NCBI GenBank assembly: GCA_016721845.1
Contig: JADKHK010000013.1
Coordinates: 620,001 to 684,000, forward strand
DNA: 64,000 nucleotides
Direction of reading: 5' to 3'
DNA from: Lysobacterales bacterium
GTDB taxonomy: Bacteria; Pseudomonadota; Gammaproteobacteria; Xanthomonadales; Ahniellaceae
Shown: in pieces, positions 1 to 10,357 of the stretch
Layout: each line of letters starts with the position of its first letter
Position numbering within the stretch: position 1 is the first letter of the stretch
Notes under the pieces: model-generated
What the model saw: the letters and a program-made list of their open reading frames with translations, nothing else
What the model was told of the DNA's origin: nothing
Databases searched by the model: none
Position numbers and translations under genes: made by a program

Positions 1-1
1 G

Positions 2-601
2 ATGCTGCGGACCGCCTGTGCCGACACCAAGCGCTGGCATGACAAGTTCGGCGTGCCGCTGCGGATCTCGGTGAACCTGTCGGCGCTGCAGTTGCGCCAG
101 CCGAACATGGTCGAGGTGGTGCAGCGCGTGCTTGAAGAGACCGGGCTGGACCCGAATCACCTGGAGCTCGAGGTCACGGAAAGCATCAACGTCAAGACCA
201 TTCCTAACCTGATCGAGACGTTGCAGGCGCTGCGCGACATGGGCTGTTCGATCGCCATCGACGATTTCGGCACCGGCCAGAGTTCGCTCGACTACATCAA
301 GCGTTTCCCGGCCGACCGCATCAAGATCGATCAGACCTTCGTGCGCAACATCGGTGTCGACCCGGACGACGAGGCCATCGTTCGCGCCACCATCAACATG
401 GCGCAGCACCTGAACCGCAGCGTGATTGCAGAGGGCGTCGAATACGAGGAGCACCTCAACTTCCTGCGCGAGCACGGATGCGAGGAATTGCAGGGTTATC
501 TGTTCGCCCGGCCGATGCCGCCGGCATCCTTCGAAAACCTGATGGCGGAGCGTGAACGCCTGATCAATGGCGGCCCGGTCGACGCGGCGGAATTGTCGTG
601 A
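2..601 (+). CDS. EAL-domain protein, C-terminal part (5' end outside window)
   Basis: This is the C-terminal 199 residues of an EAL-type cyclic-di-GMP phosphodiesterase domain. The frame is open to the window edge, so the N-terminus and the EAL signature itself lie upstream. Visible family motifs are the VNLSALQL strand, ELEVTES, the metal-binding DDFGTG loop, RIKIDQTFV, IAEGVE and the terminal QGYLFARPMP. These retain the residues expected of an active phosphodiesterase in this half (DD, K, E), so it would hydrolyse c-di-GMP to pGpG if the missing part is intact. Upstream sensory or GGDEF domains cannot be judged. The rpoE promoter region overlaps its stop codon. Confidence 0.9.
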   Translation: MLRTACADTKRWHDKFGVPLRISVNLSALQLRQPNMVEVVQRVLEETGLDPNHLELEVTESINVKTIPNLIETLQALRDMGCSIAIDDFGTGQSSLDYIKRFPADRIKIDQTFVRNIGVDPDDEAIVRATINMAQHLNRSVIAEGVEYEEHLNFLREHGCEELQGYLFARPMPPASFENLMAERERLINGGPVDAAELS

Positions 602-627
602 ACTTTATCGATTCGCGCTGGTCTATG
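599..627 (+). promoter_or_regulatory. Candidate sigma-E (RpoE) autoregulatory promoter
   Basis: The sequence TGAACTT at 599-605 is followed 16 bases later by TCTATG at 622-627. This resembles the ECF sigma-E consensus (GGAACTT, about 16 bases, TCTGA or TCTAA). It lies about 120 bp upstream of the rpoE start and overlaps the stop codon of the EAL gene. Autoregulation from such a promoter is known for RpoE/AlgU operons; its use here is inferred from the match alone. Confidence 0.55.
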
Positions 628-749
628 AGCCCGATTCCTCAGAACGGGACCGCGCGATGCCAGCCAGTTCGTCCTTGCTTCCCACGCCCGCGGCGGTTCT
701 GCCGTTCGCGGCGGTGATGCCGCCGCAGACCCCAGCCGGAGCCGCACGC

Positions 750-1352
750 ATGAGCGAGGCCGACGCCGATCTGGAACTGGTACGCCGGGTCCAGGCCGGA
801 CAGAAGAACGCCTTCGATCCGCTGGTGCGCAAATACCAGCACAAGGTGTTCGCGATCATCCTGCGCTACGTGCACAACCACGCGGAAGCGCAGGACGTCG
901 CCCAGGACACGTTCCTGCGGGCCTACCGTGCCCTGGCAAATTTCCGCGGCGAAAGCGCGTTCTACACATGGCTTTACACGATCGCGACCAATACCGCGAA
1001 GAACCATCTGGTCTCGATGGGCCGTCGGCCGCCGAGTGACGACATCCAGATCGACGATGCGGCCCAGTTTGAGAGCGCGATGCGCTTGCGCGATCCGGCG
1101 ACGCCGGAGCGCGAGATGATGCGCCAGGAAATCGAAAAGGCGGTCACGACGGCGGTCGATAAATTGCCGGAGGAATTGCGACAGGCGATCACGCTGCGCG
1201 AGGTGGATGGCCTGAGTTACGAAGAGATCGCGCAAGTCATGAATTGTCCGATCGGTACCGTGCGTTCCCGCATCTTCCGTGCGCGCGATGCCATCGACCA
1301 GAACCTGCGGCCGCTGCTGGATGGCCGCGATACCGGATTGGAAGCGTCATGA
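750..1352 (+). CDS. rpoE: RNA polymerase sigma factor RpoE (AlgU/sigma-E family)
   Basis: A 200-residue ECF sigma factor that would direct transcription of envelope-stress genes. Region 2 spans about residues 25-95, with the QDVAQDTFLRAYRAL core-binding helix and the FRGESAFYTWLYTIATN -10 reading part. Region 4 is near the end, with LPEELRQAITLRE and the GLSYEEIAQVMNCP helix-turn-helix followed by GTVRSRIFRAR. The frame is open further upstream, but the MSEADADLELV start at 750 gives the usual family length. The stop overlaps the rseA start by four bases (ATGA), so the two are translationally coupled. Its neighbours rseA, rseB and a mucD-type protease confirm the sigma-E identity. Confidence 0.95.
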   Translation: MSEADADLELVRRVQAGQKNAFDPLVRKYQHKVFAIILRYVHNHAEAQDVAQDTFLRAYRALANFRGESAFYTWLYTIATNTAKNHLVSMGRRPPSDDIQIDDAAQFESAMRLRDPATPEREMMRQEIEKAVTTAVDKLPEELRQAITLREVDGLSYEEIAQVMNCPIGTVRSRIFRARDAIDQNLRPLLDGRDTGLEAS

Positions 1353-1969
1353 GCGACGAGACCGTACGTGAACAACTGTCGTCCTTGATGGACGGCGAAC
1401 TGGCGCCGGACAGCGCGCGTTTTCTGAGCAAGCGTCTGGGCAATGATCCCGAATTGGCGGCGACCTGGGAACGCTGGCATGGTCTGCGCGACAGTCTGCG
1501 CCAGCAGGGCACGTTGGCGCCGATCGATTTTTGCGCCCGGGTGCGCGAGGCGATCGATGCCGACGAGGGCATGGGCGCGCTTGAAGCGCGTGGCCCTGGC
1601 CGGATCTGGCGTGGCGTGGCCGGTGGCGCGATTGCGGCCGGTGTCGCGGTGTTTGCGCTGATGCTGGGTGGCCCGGTCACCACACCGGAGCAGGCCGTCC
1701 CGGTCGAGGCCACGCTGGCGAGCGTGGCACCGGTCACCACCAGCGATCTGACGCCGAACTGGCGTCTGTCGCCGGTTGCGGACCGTCAGAGTTTCGTTCT
1801 GGCGCAGCCTCAGCTCAACGATGAGTTCGACGGCTACTTCGTCGATCACGGCTTGGCCAATGGCAGCGCCGGGGCGCTCGGTATCGTGTCCTACGTGCCG
1901 GTGGTGGCGGCACCGGCCACGCGGGCCGAAGCGGCTCAACTGCAAACTGCCGGCAGCGCTGCCCGCTGA
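1349..1969 (+). CDS. rseA: Sigma-E anti-sigma factor RseA/MucA
   Basis: A 206-residue single-pass inner-membrane anti-sigma factor. The cytoplasmic N-terminus (EQLSSLMDGELAPDSARFL, then WERWHGLRDSLR) matches the RseA N-domain that holds RpoE. A membrane segment lies at about residues 88-107 (GVAGGAIAAGVAVFALMLGG). The periplasmic C-terminal part, where regulated proteolysis and RseB binding take place in the family, is low in complexity and weakly conserved. The start overlaps the rpoE stop and rseB follows one base after the stop region. Identity rests on the N-domain and on gene order. Confidence 0.92.
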   Translation: MSDETVREQLSSLMDGELAPDSARFLSKRLGNDPELAATWERWHGLRDSLRQQGTLAPIDFCARVREAIDADEGMGALEARGPGRIWRGVAGGAIAAGVAVFALMLGGPVTTPEQAVPVEATLASVAPVTTSDLTPNWRLSPVADRQSFVLAQPQLNDEFDGYFVDHGLANGSAGALGIVSYVPVVAAPATRAEAAQLQTAGSAAR

Positions 1970-1970
1970 C

Positions 1971-2843
1971 ATGAAGTCGTCGCTGCGTCTCTGTTTGTTG
2001 CTTCTGGGAGCTGCAACCTCGGCGGCAGCCCAGGACGCTCTAGGACTGTTGAGCGCCGCCCAGCAGGCGCAATCGGCGCGTGCTTTCGAAGGCGTCGTGG
2101 TGTTCATGCATGACGGCCGCTTCGACGCCGTGCGCGTGGTTCAGCGGCCTGGCGAAGGCGGTTACCAGCAGGTCGCCAGTCTCAGCGGAATGCCGCGTGC
2201 GCTGTTCCGCGATGGTCGAGAGACCCGGATCGAGGCGCCGGGTCGTGCCCAGCGCTTGCCATCGATGGTGTTCGCTGCGCACGTGTTCGATGCCGGTCGG
2301 GTGGGCGAGAGCTACCAGATCAGCGATGCCGCCGAGGAACGGATTGCCGGATTCAACGCACGAATCGTCGACGCAGTGGCTCGAGACGACGTCCGCCACT
2401 CGCAACGCTTGTGGATCAATCCGGAGAATGGCCTGCTGCTCGGCGTGGCCCTGATCGGACCGCGTCGCGAAACCCTGCAGCAGGTGATGTTCACGTCCAT
2501 GGTCGTCGATGCGCGCAGCAGCGGCGAGGCAGCGGCCAAGGCAGCGGTGGTGGCACCGGCCATGGCCGAAGTCCCGGTCACGTTGCCGAAGGGATTCCGG
2601 TTGATCGCCGAGCGCATCGAGAGTGCGCGACGCAGCCTGATCCTGAGCGACGGACTGGCGATGATCACGCTCTATCTGGAACCGCGCAGCGACGAGCTTG
2701 ACCGCCTGACCACGCTGCGACGCGGCGCAACCCAGCTGGCGTCGCGTCAGCTCGGGCACCAGCGTGCGGTCGTCGTCGGCGAAGTGCCGTTGACGACGGC
2801 GGTCGATCTCGCCAATCGCGCTGCCCAAGCGCTGAACGATTGA
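1971..2843 (+). CDS. rseB: Sigma-E regulator RseB/MucB
   Basis: A 290-residue periplasmic protein with a clear signal peptide (KSSLRLCLLLLGAATSAAAQ). It matches the MucB/RseB family: an N-terminal lipid-sensing domain resembling the LolA fold (AFEGVVVFMHDGRFDAVRV, the RLWINPENGLLLG strand region) and a smaller C-terminal domain beginning near VTLPKGFRLI. In the family it binds the periplasmic part of RseA, protects it from DegS cleavage, and senses mislocalised lipopolysaccharide or outer-membrane proteins. ATG at 1971 directly follows the rseA stop, so the genes are co-transcribed. Confidence 0.92.
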   Translation: MKSSLRLCLLLLGAATSAAAQDALGLLSAAQQAQSARAFEGVVVFMHDGRFDAVRVVQRPGEGGYQQVASLSGMPRALFRDGRETRIEAPGRAQRLPSMVFAAHVFDAGRVGESYQISDAAEERIAGFNARIVDAVARDDVRHSQRLWINPENGLLLGVALIGPRRETLQQVMFTSMVVDARSSGEAAAKAAVVAPAMAEVPVTLPKGFRLIAERIESARRSLILSDGLAMITLYLEPRSDELDRLTTLRRGATQLASRQLGHQRAVVVGEVPLTTAVDLANRAAQALND

Positions 2844-2894
2844 GTGGTGCCGCGCTGTCGCGCGGCCCGTTTTCACACACAAGGAGAGACATCC

Positions 2895-4298
2895 ATGTTG
2901 AAGCGTTGTCTGCAGATCGCCGTGTTCGTCGCGGCCATTGCAGTGTCCCCGTTGCGTGCGCAGGCATTGCCGGATTTCACGCAGCTGGTCGAGCGCAATG
3001 CGCCGGCGGTGGTCAATATCACCGCGCGCAAGAATGCCCCTGACGTCAATGATCCATCACAGCTGAGCGAAGAGGAGGTGCCGGAAATCTTCCGTCGCTT
3101 CTTTGGAGATCCGCGCCAAATGCCGAATCCTGGCGGTGGCGAGCGCGTGTCCGGCGGTTCCGGCTTCGTCATTTCGGCCGACGGCTACCTGATGACCAAC
3201 CACCATGTCGTGGACGGCGCCGACGAGGTCACGGTGCGCCTGAAGGATCGCCGCGAGTTCAAGGCCAAGGTCATCGGCAGCGATCAGCAAAGCGATGTCG
3301 CCCTGCTCAAGATCGAGGCCAGCGGCTTGACGGCAGCCACGCTTGGGGATTCGTCGAAACTGAAGCCTGGCCAGTGGGTGGTCGCGATCGGTTCGCCCTA
3401 CAACCTCGACTTTTCGGTGACCGCGGGCATCGTCAGCGCAGTCGGCCGCAATCTCGGCGACGACCAGCGCTACGTACCCTTCATCCAGAACGATGCCGCG
3501 ATCAACCGCGGCAACTCTGGCGGCCCGCTGTTCAATCTCGACGGTCAGGTCGTCGGCATCAATTCGCAGATCTTCTCGAATACCGGCGGCTCGATCGGCC
3601 TCAGCTTCGCGATTCCGATCGATTATGCGAACAAGGTCGTGGCGCAGTTGCGCAGCAAGGGCAAGGTGTCGCGTGGTTACCTCGGTGTGGGCCTGAATGA
3701 GATCGATGCGACCAAGGCCAAGGCTTTCGGACTGTCGCGCGTGACCGGTGCGCTCGTCGCCCAGGTCAATGCCGACACGCCCGCCGTGCGTGCCGGCCTC
3801 AAGGAAGGCGACGTGATCGTCAGCGTCGATGGCCAGAAGATCGAGCGCTCGGGCGATTTGCCGCCGATCATCGGCGCCACGGCACCGGGAACCAAGGTGA
3901 CCCTCGGCATCGTCCGCGACGGCAAGCCGATGACGGTGCCGCTGGTCGTTGGCGAGTTGCCGGCCGACTTGACCGCCGGTGGCGGTCGCGGAACCGGTCC
4001 GGAAGCCGAACCGGTCAAGGGGGACGCATTGGGGCTCAATGTCCGCGAGTTGAGCGCCGACGAGCGCGAACAGTCCGGCATCGACAACGGCGTCCTCGTC
4101 GAAAACGTGACGGGCAGCGGCGCTCGCCGTATCGGGCTGCGCCCGGGCGACGTCGTCATCATGGTCGGGCGCAAGCGCGTGAACTCGGTGGCCGACTTCA
4201 AGGCCGCTGCGGCTGCGATCCCGAAAGGCGAGTCGGCGATGTTGCTGGTCCGTCGCGGCGGCAGCAACTCGTTCATCGCCTTGCCGCCGGAGGAATGA
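2895..4298 (+). CDS. mucD: Periplasmic serine protease/chaperone, DegP/MucD type
   Basis: A 467-residue HtrA-family protease with a signal peptide (cleavage near residue 23). The catalytic triad is visible as His104 in TNHHVVDG, Asp134 in SDVALLKI and Ser208 in GNSGGPLF. Two PDZ domains follow, at about residues 270-365 and 380-465. The ATG at 2895 is chosen over upstream in-frame codons because it has a good Shine-Dalgarno sequence (AAGGAGAG, 2881-2888) and begins the signal peptide. As the fourth gene of the rpoE cluster it corresponds to MucD, which degrades misfolded periplasmic proteins and dampens the sigma-E response. Confidence 0.95.
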   Translation: MLKRCLQIAVFVAAIAVSPLRAQALPDFTQLVERNAPAVVNITARKNAPDVNDPSQLSEEEVPEIFRRFFGDPRQMPNPGGGERVSGGSGFVISADGYLMTNHHVVDGADEVTVRLKDRREFKAKVIGSDQQSDVALLKIEASGLTAATLGDSSKLKPGQWVVAIGSPYNLDFSVTAGIVSAVGRNLGDDQRYVPFIQNDAAINRGNSGGPLFNLDGQVVGINSQIFSNTGGSIGLSFAIPIDYANKVVAQLRSKGKVSRGYLGVGLNEIDATKAKAFGLSRVTGALVAQVNADTPAVRAGLKEGDVIVSVDGQKIERSGDLPPIIGATAPGTKVTLGIVRDGKPMTVPLVVGELPADLTAGGGRGTGPEAEPVKGDALGLNVRELSADEREQSGIDNGVLVENVTGSGARRIGLRPGDVVIMVGRKRVNSVADFKAAAAAIPKGESAMLLVRRGGSNSFIALPPEE

Positions 4299-4324
4299 TC
4301 CGGCGCCCGTCGATGGCCGGACCG

Positions 4325-4333
4325 TGCGATAAT
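4325..4333 (+). promoter_or_regulatory. Possible extended -10 promoter upstream of lepA
   Basis: TGCGATAAT matches an extended -10 element (TGn plus a TATAAT-like box). No convincing -35 box is seen, which is common for extended -10 promoters. It lies 55 bp before the lepA start, in the 89-bp gap after mucD, and would allow lepA-lepB-rnc-era-recO to be expressed separately from the stress operon. The call is from sequence match only. Confidence 0.4.
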
Positions 4334-4354
4334 CCGCCATCCCCTTGAATGAGT

Positions 4355-4377
4355 GGCCCCGGCTTCGCGCCGGGGCC
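4355..4377 (+). other. Perfect 9-bp hairpin just upstream of lepA
   Basis: GGCCCCGGC and GCCGGGGCC form a perfect stem with a five-base loop (TTCGC), ending ten bases before the lepA ATG. It has no T-run, so it is not a normal intrinsic terminator. It sits downstream of the candidate lepA promoter, so it would lie in the lepA leader and could limit ribosome access or stabilise the 5' end. Confidence 0.5.
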
Positions 4378-4387
4378 TTGGTATTGC

Positions 4388-6181
<1,794 letters not shown>

Positions 6182-6201
6182 CTCCAGACACGGACGCCCG
6201 C

Positions 6202-7029
6202 ATGGGAAACATCAAGCTCGATTTCGCCCTGATTCTCGTGGTGCTGACGGCCGTCACCGGCTTCGTCTGGGCCATCGACCACTTGCTGTTCGCGAAAAAG
6301 CGCACTGCCCGGTTAGGTGATGCGGCCAAGGAACCTTTGCTGGTCGAGTACTCACGCTCGTTCTTTCCGGTGATCTTCGTCGTCCTGATCATTCGCTCGT
6401 TCATCGCCGAGCCGTTCCGGATTCCGTCCAGTTCGATGATGCCGTCACTGCTGATCGGCGATTTCATTCTGGTCAACAAGTTCTCCTACGGCATTCGCAT
6501 TCCGGTACTGAACAAGGAAATCATCGCCATCGGCAAGCCAAAGCGCGGTGACGTCGTCGTGTTCAAGTATCCAGGGAAGTTCCCTGGCGACCCGGCGGCC
6601 GGTACGGACTACATCAAGCGGGTCATCGGCGTACCCGGCGACACCATCAGCTATGTCGAAAAGGTCGTGTACATCAATGGCGAACCGGTCGAGCAGGTGC
6701 CGATCGGCCGTTACGAAGGGGTGGGTCAGGGCCAGGGCATGACCGGCGCGCAGCGATCGATCGAGAAGTTGCCCGGCCGAGAGCACGAAATCCTGCAGAG
6801 TCCCTATGCGTCCGCACCACCGCCGCTCGGCGATACCTGGACCGTGCCCGAAGGCGGCTATCTGGTACTGGGCGACAATCGCGACAATAGCGAAGACAGC
6901 CGGTATTGGGGTATGGTGCCCGAGGCCAATCTGGTCGGCCGCGCCTTCTTCATCTGGATGAACTGGGATTTCGAGAACGGCGGCGTCGACTTCGGACGAA
7001 TCGGTTCTGTCATCCGCGGAGGAGAATGA
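6202..7029 (+). CDS. lepB: Signal peptidase I
   Basis: A 275-residue inner-membrane enzyme that cleaves signal peptides from exported preproteins. A membrane segment lies at residues 7-29 and a second at about 54-68. The nucleophile is Ser78 in PSSSMMPSL and the general-base Lys is about residue 139 in DYIKRVIGVPGD; the box E motif GDNRDNSEDSRYWG is present near the C-terminus. The gene sits between lepA and a DUF4845 gene, the standard gammaproteobacterial order, and ends just before the next start. Confidence 0.96.
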   Translation: MGNIKLDFALILVVLTAVTGFVWAIDHLLFAKKRTARLGDAAKEPLLVEYSRSFFPVIFVVLIIRSFIAEPFRIPSSSMMPSLLIGDFILVNKFSYGIRIPVLNKEIIAIGKPKRGDVVVFKYPGKFPGDPAAGTDYIKRVIGVPGDTISYVEKVVYINGEPVEQVPIGRYEGVGQGQGMTGAQRSIEKLPGREHEILQSPYASAPPPLGDTWTVPEGGYLVLGDNRDNSEDSRYWGMVPEANLVGRAFFIWMNWDFENGGVDFGRIGSVIRGGE

Positions 7030-7030
7030 A

Positions 7031-7426
7031 ATGACTATCGTGCGTTCGCGTCAATCCGGAATTTCCTTCTTGGGATTTATTATCATTCTCGCGGTCGTCG
7101 GGTTTTTCGCGTATCTGTTCATGAAAATCTATCCCGCCTATTACGAGTACTACAACGTAGTCTCGGCGATGGAGGCGATCAAGCGCGAGCCTGCAGTTGC
7201 GCGTTGGAGTCCAGCGGAGATTTTGCTCTCTCTGGAAAAGCGCATGTACATCAACTACGTTGAAGAAAAAAACGTCAACAAGCGAAGCTTCCAGATCAAG
7301 CGTGCAGGGGCTGGCTACACGCTCTCGGTCAAGTACGAGCGCCGCGAGCCATTGATCTACAACCTAGACTATGTCGCGAAATTCGAGCGTACGGTCCAAT
7401 TGGGCACTGGCCTCGGTACGAATTGA
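7031..7426 (+). CDS. DUF4845 membrane protein
   Basis: A 131-residue protein with one membrane segment near the N-terminus (about residues 11-33) and a small exported or periplasmic domain. It matches the DUF4845 family, which is regularly found between lepB and rnc in gamma- and betaproteobacteria but has no established function. A strong ribosome binding site (GGAGGAG, 7018-7024) overlaps the end of lepB. Local base composition is richer in A and T than that of its neighbours. Confidence 0.85.
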   Translation: MTIVRSRQSGISFLGFIIILAVVGFFAYLFMKIYPAYYEYYNVVSAMEAIKREPAVARWSPAEILLSLEKRMYINYVEEKNVNKRSFQIKRAGAGYTLSVKYERREPLIYNLDYVAKFERTVQLGTGLGTN

Positions 7427-7429
7427 ACT

Positions 7430-8080
7430 GTGATCAGTTCCCTCTGCGATCTGGCGCTGGTCCACCGCAGTGCCCGTGGGGCCAACAACGAGCGCCTCGA
7501 ATTTCTCGGTGACGCGGTCGTCGGTCTGGTCGTCGCGGAATTGCTTTACGAACGCTTCCCGAAACTTGACGAAGGGGTGCTCACGCGGATGCGTGCGCAC
7601 CTCGTGTGCGAACGTGGGTTGGCAGAGGTCGCCCGCAAGCTGAAGCTCGGCGACCGCCTGCAACTGGGGCCGGGTGAACTGAAGTCCGGCGGTCATCGGC
7701 GCGACTCCATCCTCGCCGATGCGCTGGAAGCGCTCGCGGCAGCGCGATATTTCGAGTCTGGGTGGGATGCCTGCCGCACCGAAGTGCGCTCTTGGTTCGA
7801 ACCCGCCTTGAGCAGCATGCACACGGACGAATTCGGCAAGGATGCCAAGACTCGACTGCAGGAATGGCTGCAGGCGCGCTCGCTGGGATTGCCCGACTAT
7901 CAGCTGGTCGATGCGACGGGTCCAGAACACGCGCGTGAATTTCTGGTGCACTGTCGCGTCGCTGCGCATGCGCGTCAGACCGAGGCGCGAGGCAGCAGCC
8001 GCAAATTGGCAGAGGCACGTGCGGCCGAGGCCATGATCACCCAACTCCTGAGTGAAGAACGCAAGGCGACTCCCGCATGA
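7430..8080 (+). CDS. rnc: Ribonuclease III
   Basis: A 216-residue double-strand-specific endoribonuclease for rRNA and mRNA processing. The catalytic signature NERLEFLGDAVVG is at residues 20-32 and the second acidic motif (ILADALEALAAARYF) at about residues 98-112. A C-terminal double-stranded RNA binding domain follows, from KTRLQEWLQAR to the end. The start is GTG at 7430, three bases after the DUF4845 stop; it gives a slightly short N-terminus compared with the 226 residues of E. coli. The stop overlaps the era start (ATGA). Confidence 0.95.
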   Translation: MISSLCDLALVHRSARGANNERLEFLGDAVVGLVVAELLYERFPKLDEGVLTRMRAHLVCERGLAEVARKLKLGDRLQLGPGELKSGGHRRDSILADALEALAAARYFESGWDACRTEVRSWFEPALSSMHTDEFGKDAKTRLQEWLQARSLGLPDYQLVDATGPEHAREFLVHCRVAAHARQTEARGSSRKLAEARAAEAMITQLLSEERKATPA

Positions 8081-8970
8081 CCGAACATCGTTTCGCCACC
8101 GTTGCCGTGGTGGGTCGCCCCAACGTCGGCAAGTCGACGCTGTTGAACGCCCTGGTCGGCTTTTCGCTCAGCATCGTCGCGCCGAAACCGCAGACGACGC
8201 GCCATCGATTGCTCGGTGTGCTGACCCGCGACGATGTGCAGTTTGCCTTCCTCGACACGCCTGGCATCCATCGAGCGCAGGCGCGAGCCCTGAACAAGAT
8301 GCTCAATCGAACCGCGTTTTCGGCGCTGGAAGAGGCCGATATCGTGCTGTGGCTGTTGGATGCGATGCGCCGTACCGACGAGGACGAGCTGGTCGCTGAG
8401 CGACTGAAAGGTCGCAAGGTGCCGGTCGTGATCGCGTTGAACAAGGCCGACAAGATTGCCGACAAGACGAAATTGCTGCCGATGATCGCCGAACTCCAGC
8501 AGTTGTACTCGCCGGATGCGATCGTGCCGATTTCGGCGCTGAAGAATTCCGGTACCGAACAGTTGATCAAGGTGCTGGCCGGGCTTGCGCCGGTGGGAGA
8601 TGCGCAGTTCGATGCCGAAGACATCACTGATCGCAGCGAACGATTCCTTGCCGCCGAGCGCGTGCGAGAACAACTGATCCTGCAACTCCACGACGAGTTG
8701 CCCTATGCGACCAATGTCGAGATCGAGCGTTGGGAACAGGAAGGCGATGTGGTCAAGATCGGGGCGGTGATCTGGGTCGAGCGCGACGCGCAGAAGGCGA
8801 TCGTGATCGGTGCCGGTGGTGCCCAGCTCAAGGCCATCGGTACGCGGGCGCGAAAGGTTCTGGAGAAGTTGCTGGATGCTCGGGTCCATCTGGAGACCTG
8901 GGTGCGCGTACGCGAAAACTGGTCGGACGACGAACGTGCCTTGAAGCGCATGGGCATCGACCAGGCCTGA
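8077..8970 (+). CDS. era: GTPase Era
   Basis: A 297-residue essential GTPase for 16S rRNA maturation and 30S assembly. Motifs: G1 GRPNVGKST (residues 13-21), G3 DTPGIH, G4 NKADKI and G5 ISALKNSGTEQL. The C-terminal KH domain contains VIGAGGAQLKAIGTRARK, the RNA-binding loop. It overlaps rnc by four bases, and recO begins three bases after its stop, so rnc-era-recO are translated as a unit. Confidence 0.97.
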   Translation: MTEHRFATVAVVGRPNVGKSTLLNALVGFSLSIVAPKPQTTRHRLLGVLTRDDVQFAFLDTPGIHRAQARALNKMLNRTAFSALEEADIVLWLLDAMRRTDEDELVAERLKGRKVPVVIALNKADKIADKTKLLPMIAELQQLYSPDAIVPISALKNSGTEQLIKVLAGLAPVGDAQFDAEDITDRSERFLAAERVREQLILQLHDELPYATNVEIERWEQEGDVVKIGAVIWVERDAQKAIVIGAGGAQLKAIGTRARKVLEKLLDARVHLETWVRVRENWSDDERALKRMGIDQA

Positions 8971-8973
8971 GCC

Positions 8974-9702
8974 ATGGCCGAGCGCGTCGAGCGGCAGCTG
9001 GCCTACGTGCTGCATCAGCGCGCCTACCGCGAAACAAGTGCCATCCTCGAGTTGTTCACGCGAGATCATGGCCGCGTCGCCGTCGTTGCGCGCGGATTGC
9101 GAGCTGCGAAACCGCGCTTTTCACGAGGCAACCTGCGTGCCCTGCAGCCGATCGAATGCGCCTGGCTGCACCAGGGCGAGTTGGGCCAGCTGACCGCGGC
9201 CGAGGCAGCCGGGTTGCCCCTGGTCCTGAACGGATCCCGGTTGCAATCAGCGCTGTATCTCAACGAATTGCTCGTGCGGATGTTGCAACGTCACGATCCG
9301 CAAGCGGCGCTGTTCGAGGCTTATGCACGCTTGTTGCCGCAATTGTCCGCGAATGCCAATGCGCTTGGATTTCAATTGCGTCGTTTCGAAATGCAGCTGC
9401 TGTCCGAGCTTGGCTACGGCATCGACTTTGCAGTCGACACTTCGACGCAGATGCCGGTCGTGCCGCGCGGGCGGTATCGGGTAATGCCGGAACACGGCGT
9501 GATCAGTGCACGACATCTGGAGGTCGACACGATCTCCGGCGCCGCCTTGCTGGCGTTGTCATCGGGCGAGCAGCCGGATCCCGTGGCATTGCGCGAATTG
9601 CGCCGGATGATGCGTGCATTGCTCCTGCACCATCTCGGCGGACGCGGCCTGAATGCCTGGCGGGTGCTCAGGTCGCCAGTGCCGCCTTCAGATCGGGCAT
9701 GA
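8974..9702 (+). CDS. recO: DNA repair protein RecO
   Basis: A 242-residue recombination mediator that works with RecF and RecR to load RecA on gapped DNA. The N-terminal OB-fold is recognisable (QLAYVLHQRAYRETSAILELFT, then GRVAVVARGLR), followed by the helical domain. No zinc-finger cysteines are seen, as in other gammaproteobacterial RecO. The last 35 bases overlap the 3' end of the convergent REC-HPt gene. The usual downstream pdxJ gene is absent. Confidence 0.93.
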   Translation: MAERVERQLAYVLHQRAYRETSAILELFTRDHGRVAVVARGLRAAKPRFSRGNLRALQPIECAWLHQGELGQLTAAEAAGLPLVLNGSRLQSALYLNELLVRMLQRHDPQAALFEAYARLLPQLSANANALGFQLRRFEMQLLSELGYGIDFAVDTSTQMPVVPRGRYRVMPEHGVISARHLEVDTISGAALLALSSGEQPDPVALRELRRMMRALLLHHLGGRGLNAWRVLRSPVPPSDRA

Positions 9703-10357
9703 GCACGGCGCAGGCCTGATCGTAGCGATCGAGCAGGTCGTGCCAGACGATGGGGGTTTGTCGCGTCTCGTCGATGAATCGCGTCAACGGCAACGCGCCG
9801 CAGAATCCGGCCGAGGACTTCATTCGATGCAGGGATTCGCGCAACGCATGCTCGTCGCGGACTGAAGCCGCAGCCTCGAGCATGCCGCGATACACCGGCA
9901 GCTCGTCGCGCAGCATGCTGCGCAGTGTGCGAACGGTATCCATGTTGCCCCAGATCGTCATTGCGGCCGCATCATCGAGGCCGGGGGTGGCTGATCTGGA
10001 GTGACCCGACAAGGCGCCGTGCAATTGCTCGATCGCGATGGGCTTCTCCAGCGCCGAATCGAAACCGATGGCTAGTAAGTCGTCCGCGCGTTGATCATCC
10101 AATTCTGCGCTGATGGCGATCAGGCGTGCCCTGCGGATGCCTTCGATCTCGCGCAGGGCCGGCAACAGGGTGCTGCCGTCCTCTCCATCGAGTCGCTGGT
10201 CGATCAGCAGGGCGTCGAAGCTGCCCGTTTTCGCTGCTTCCAGCGCCATCGCGGCGGTCGCTGCAACAGCGACGGCATGGCCCAGGGCTTGCAGTTGCGA
10301 TGACACGACTTCACGGACGATCGGATCATCGTCGATCAGCAGGATCTGCAGACTCAT
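9668..10357 (-). CDS. Response regulator receiver-HPt two-domain protein
   Basis: A 229-residue cytoplasmic protein with a receiver domain at residues 3-118 (acidic pair DD at 9-10, phosphoacceptor Asp53 in LLIDQRLDGED, Lys105 in LEKPI) and a C-terminal histidine phosphotransfer domain at about 130-225 (His177 in LHRMKSSAGFCG). There is no DNA-binding or enzymatic output domain, so it most likely relays phosphate within a multi-step phosphorelay; the partner kinase is not in the window. It converges on recO with a 35-base 3' overlap. The start at 10357 is the first Met of the receiver domain. Confidence 0.85.
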   Translation of the reverse strand: MSLQILLIDDDPIVREVVSSQLQALGHAVAVAATAAMALEAAKTGSFDALLIDQRLDGEDGSTLLPALREIEGIRRARLIAISAELDDQRADDLLAIGFDSALEKPIAIEQLHGALSGHSRSATPGLDDAAAMTIWGNMDTVRTLRSMLRDELPVYRGMLEAAASVRDEHALRESLHRMKSSAGFCGALPLTRFIDETRQTPIVWHDLLDRYDQACAVLMPDLKAALAT

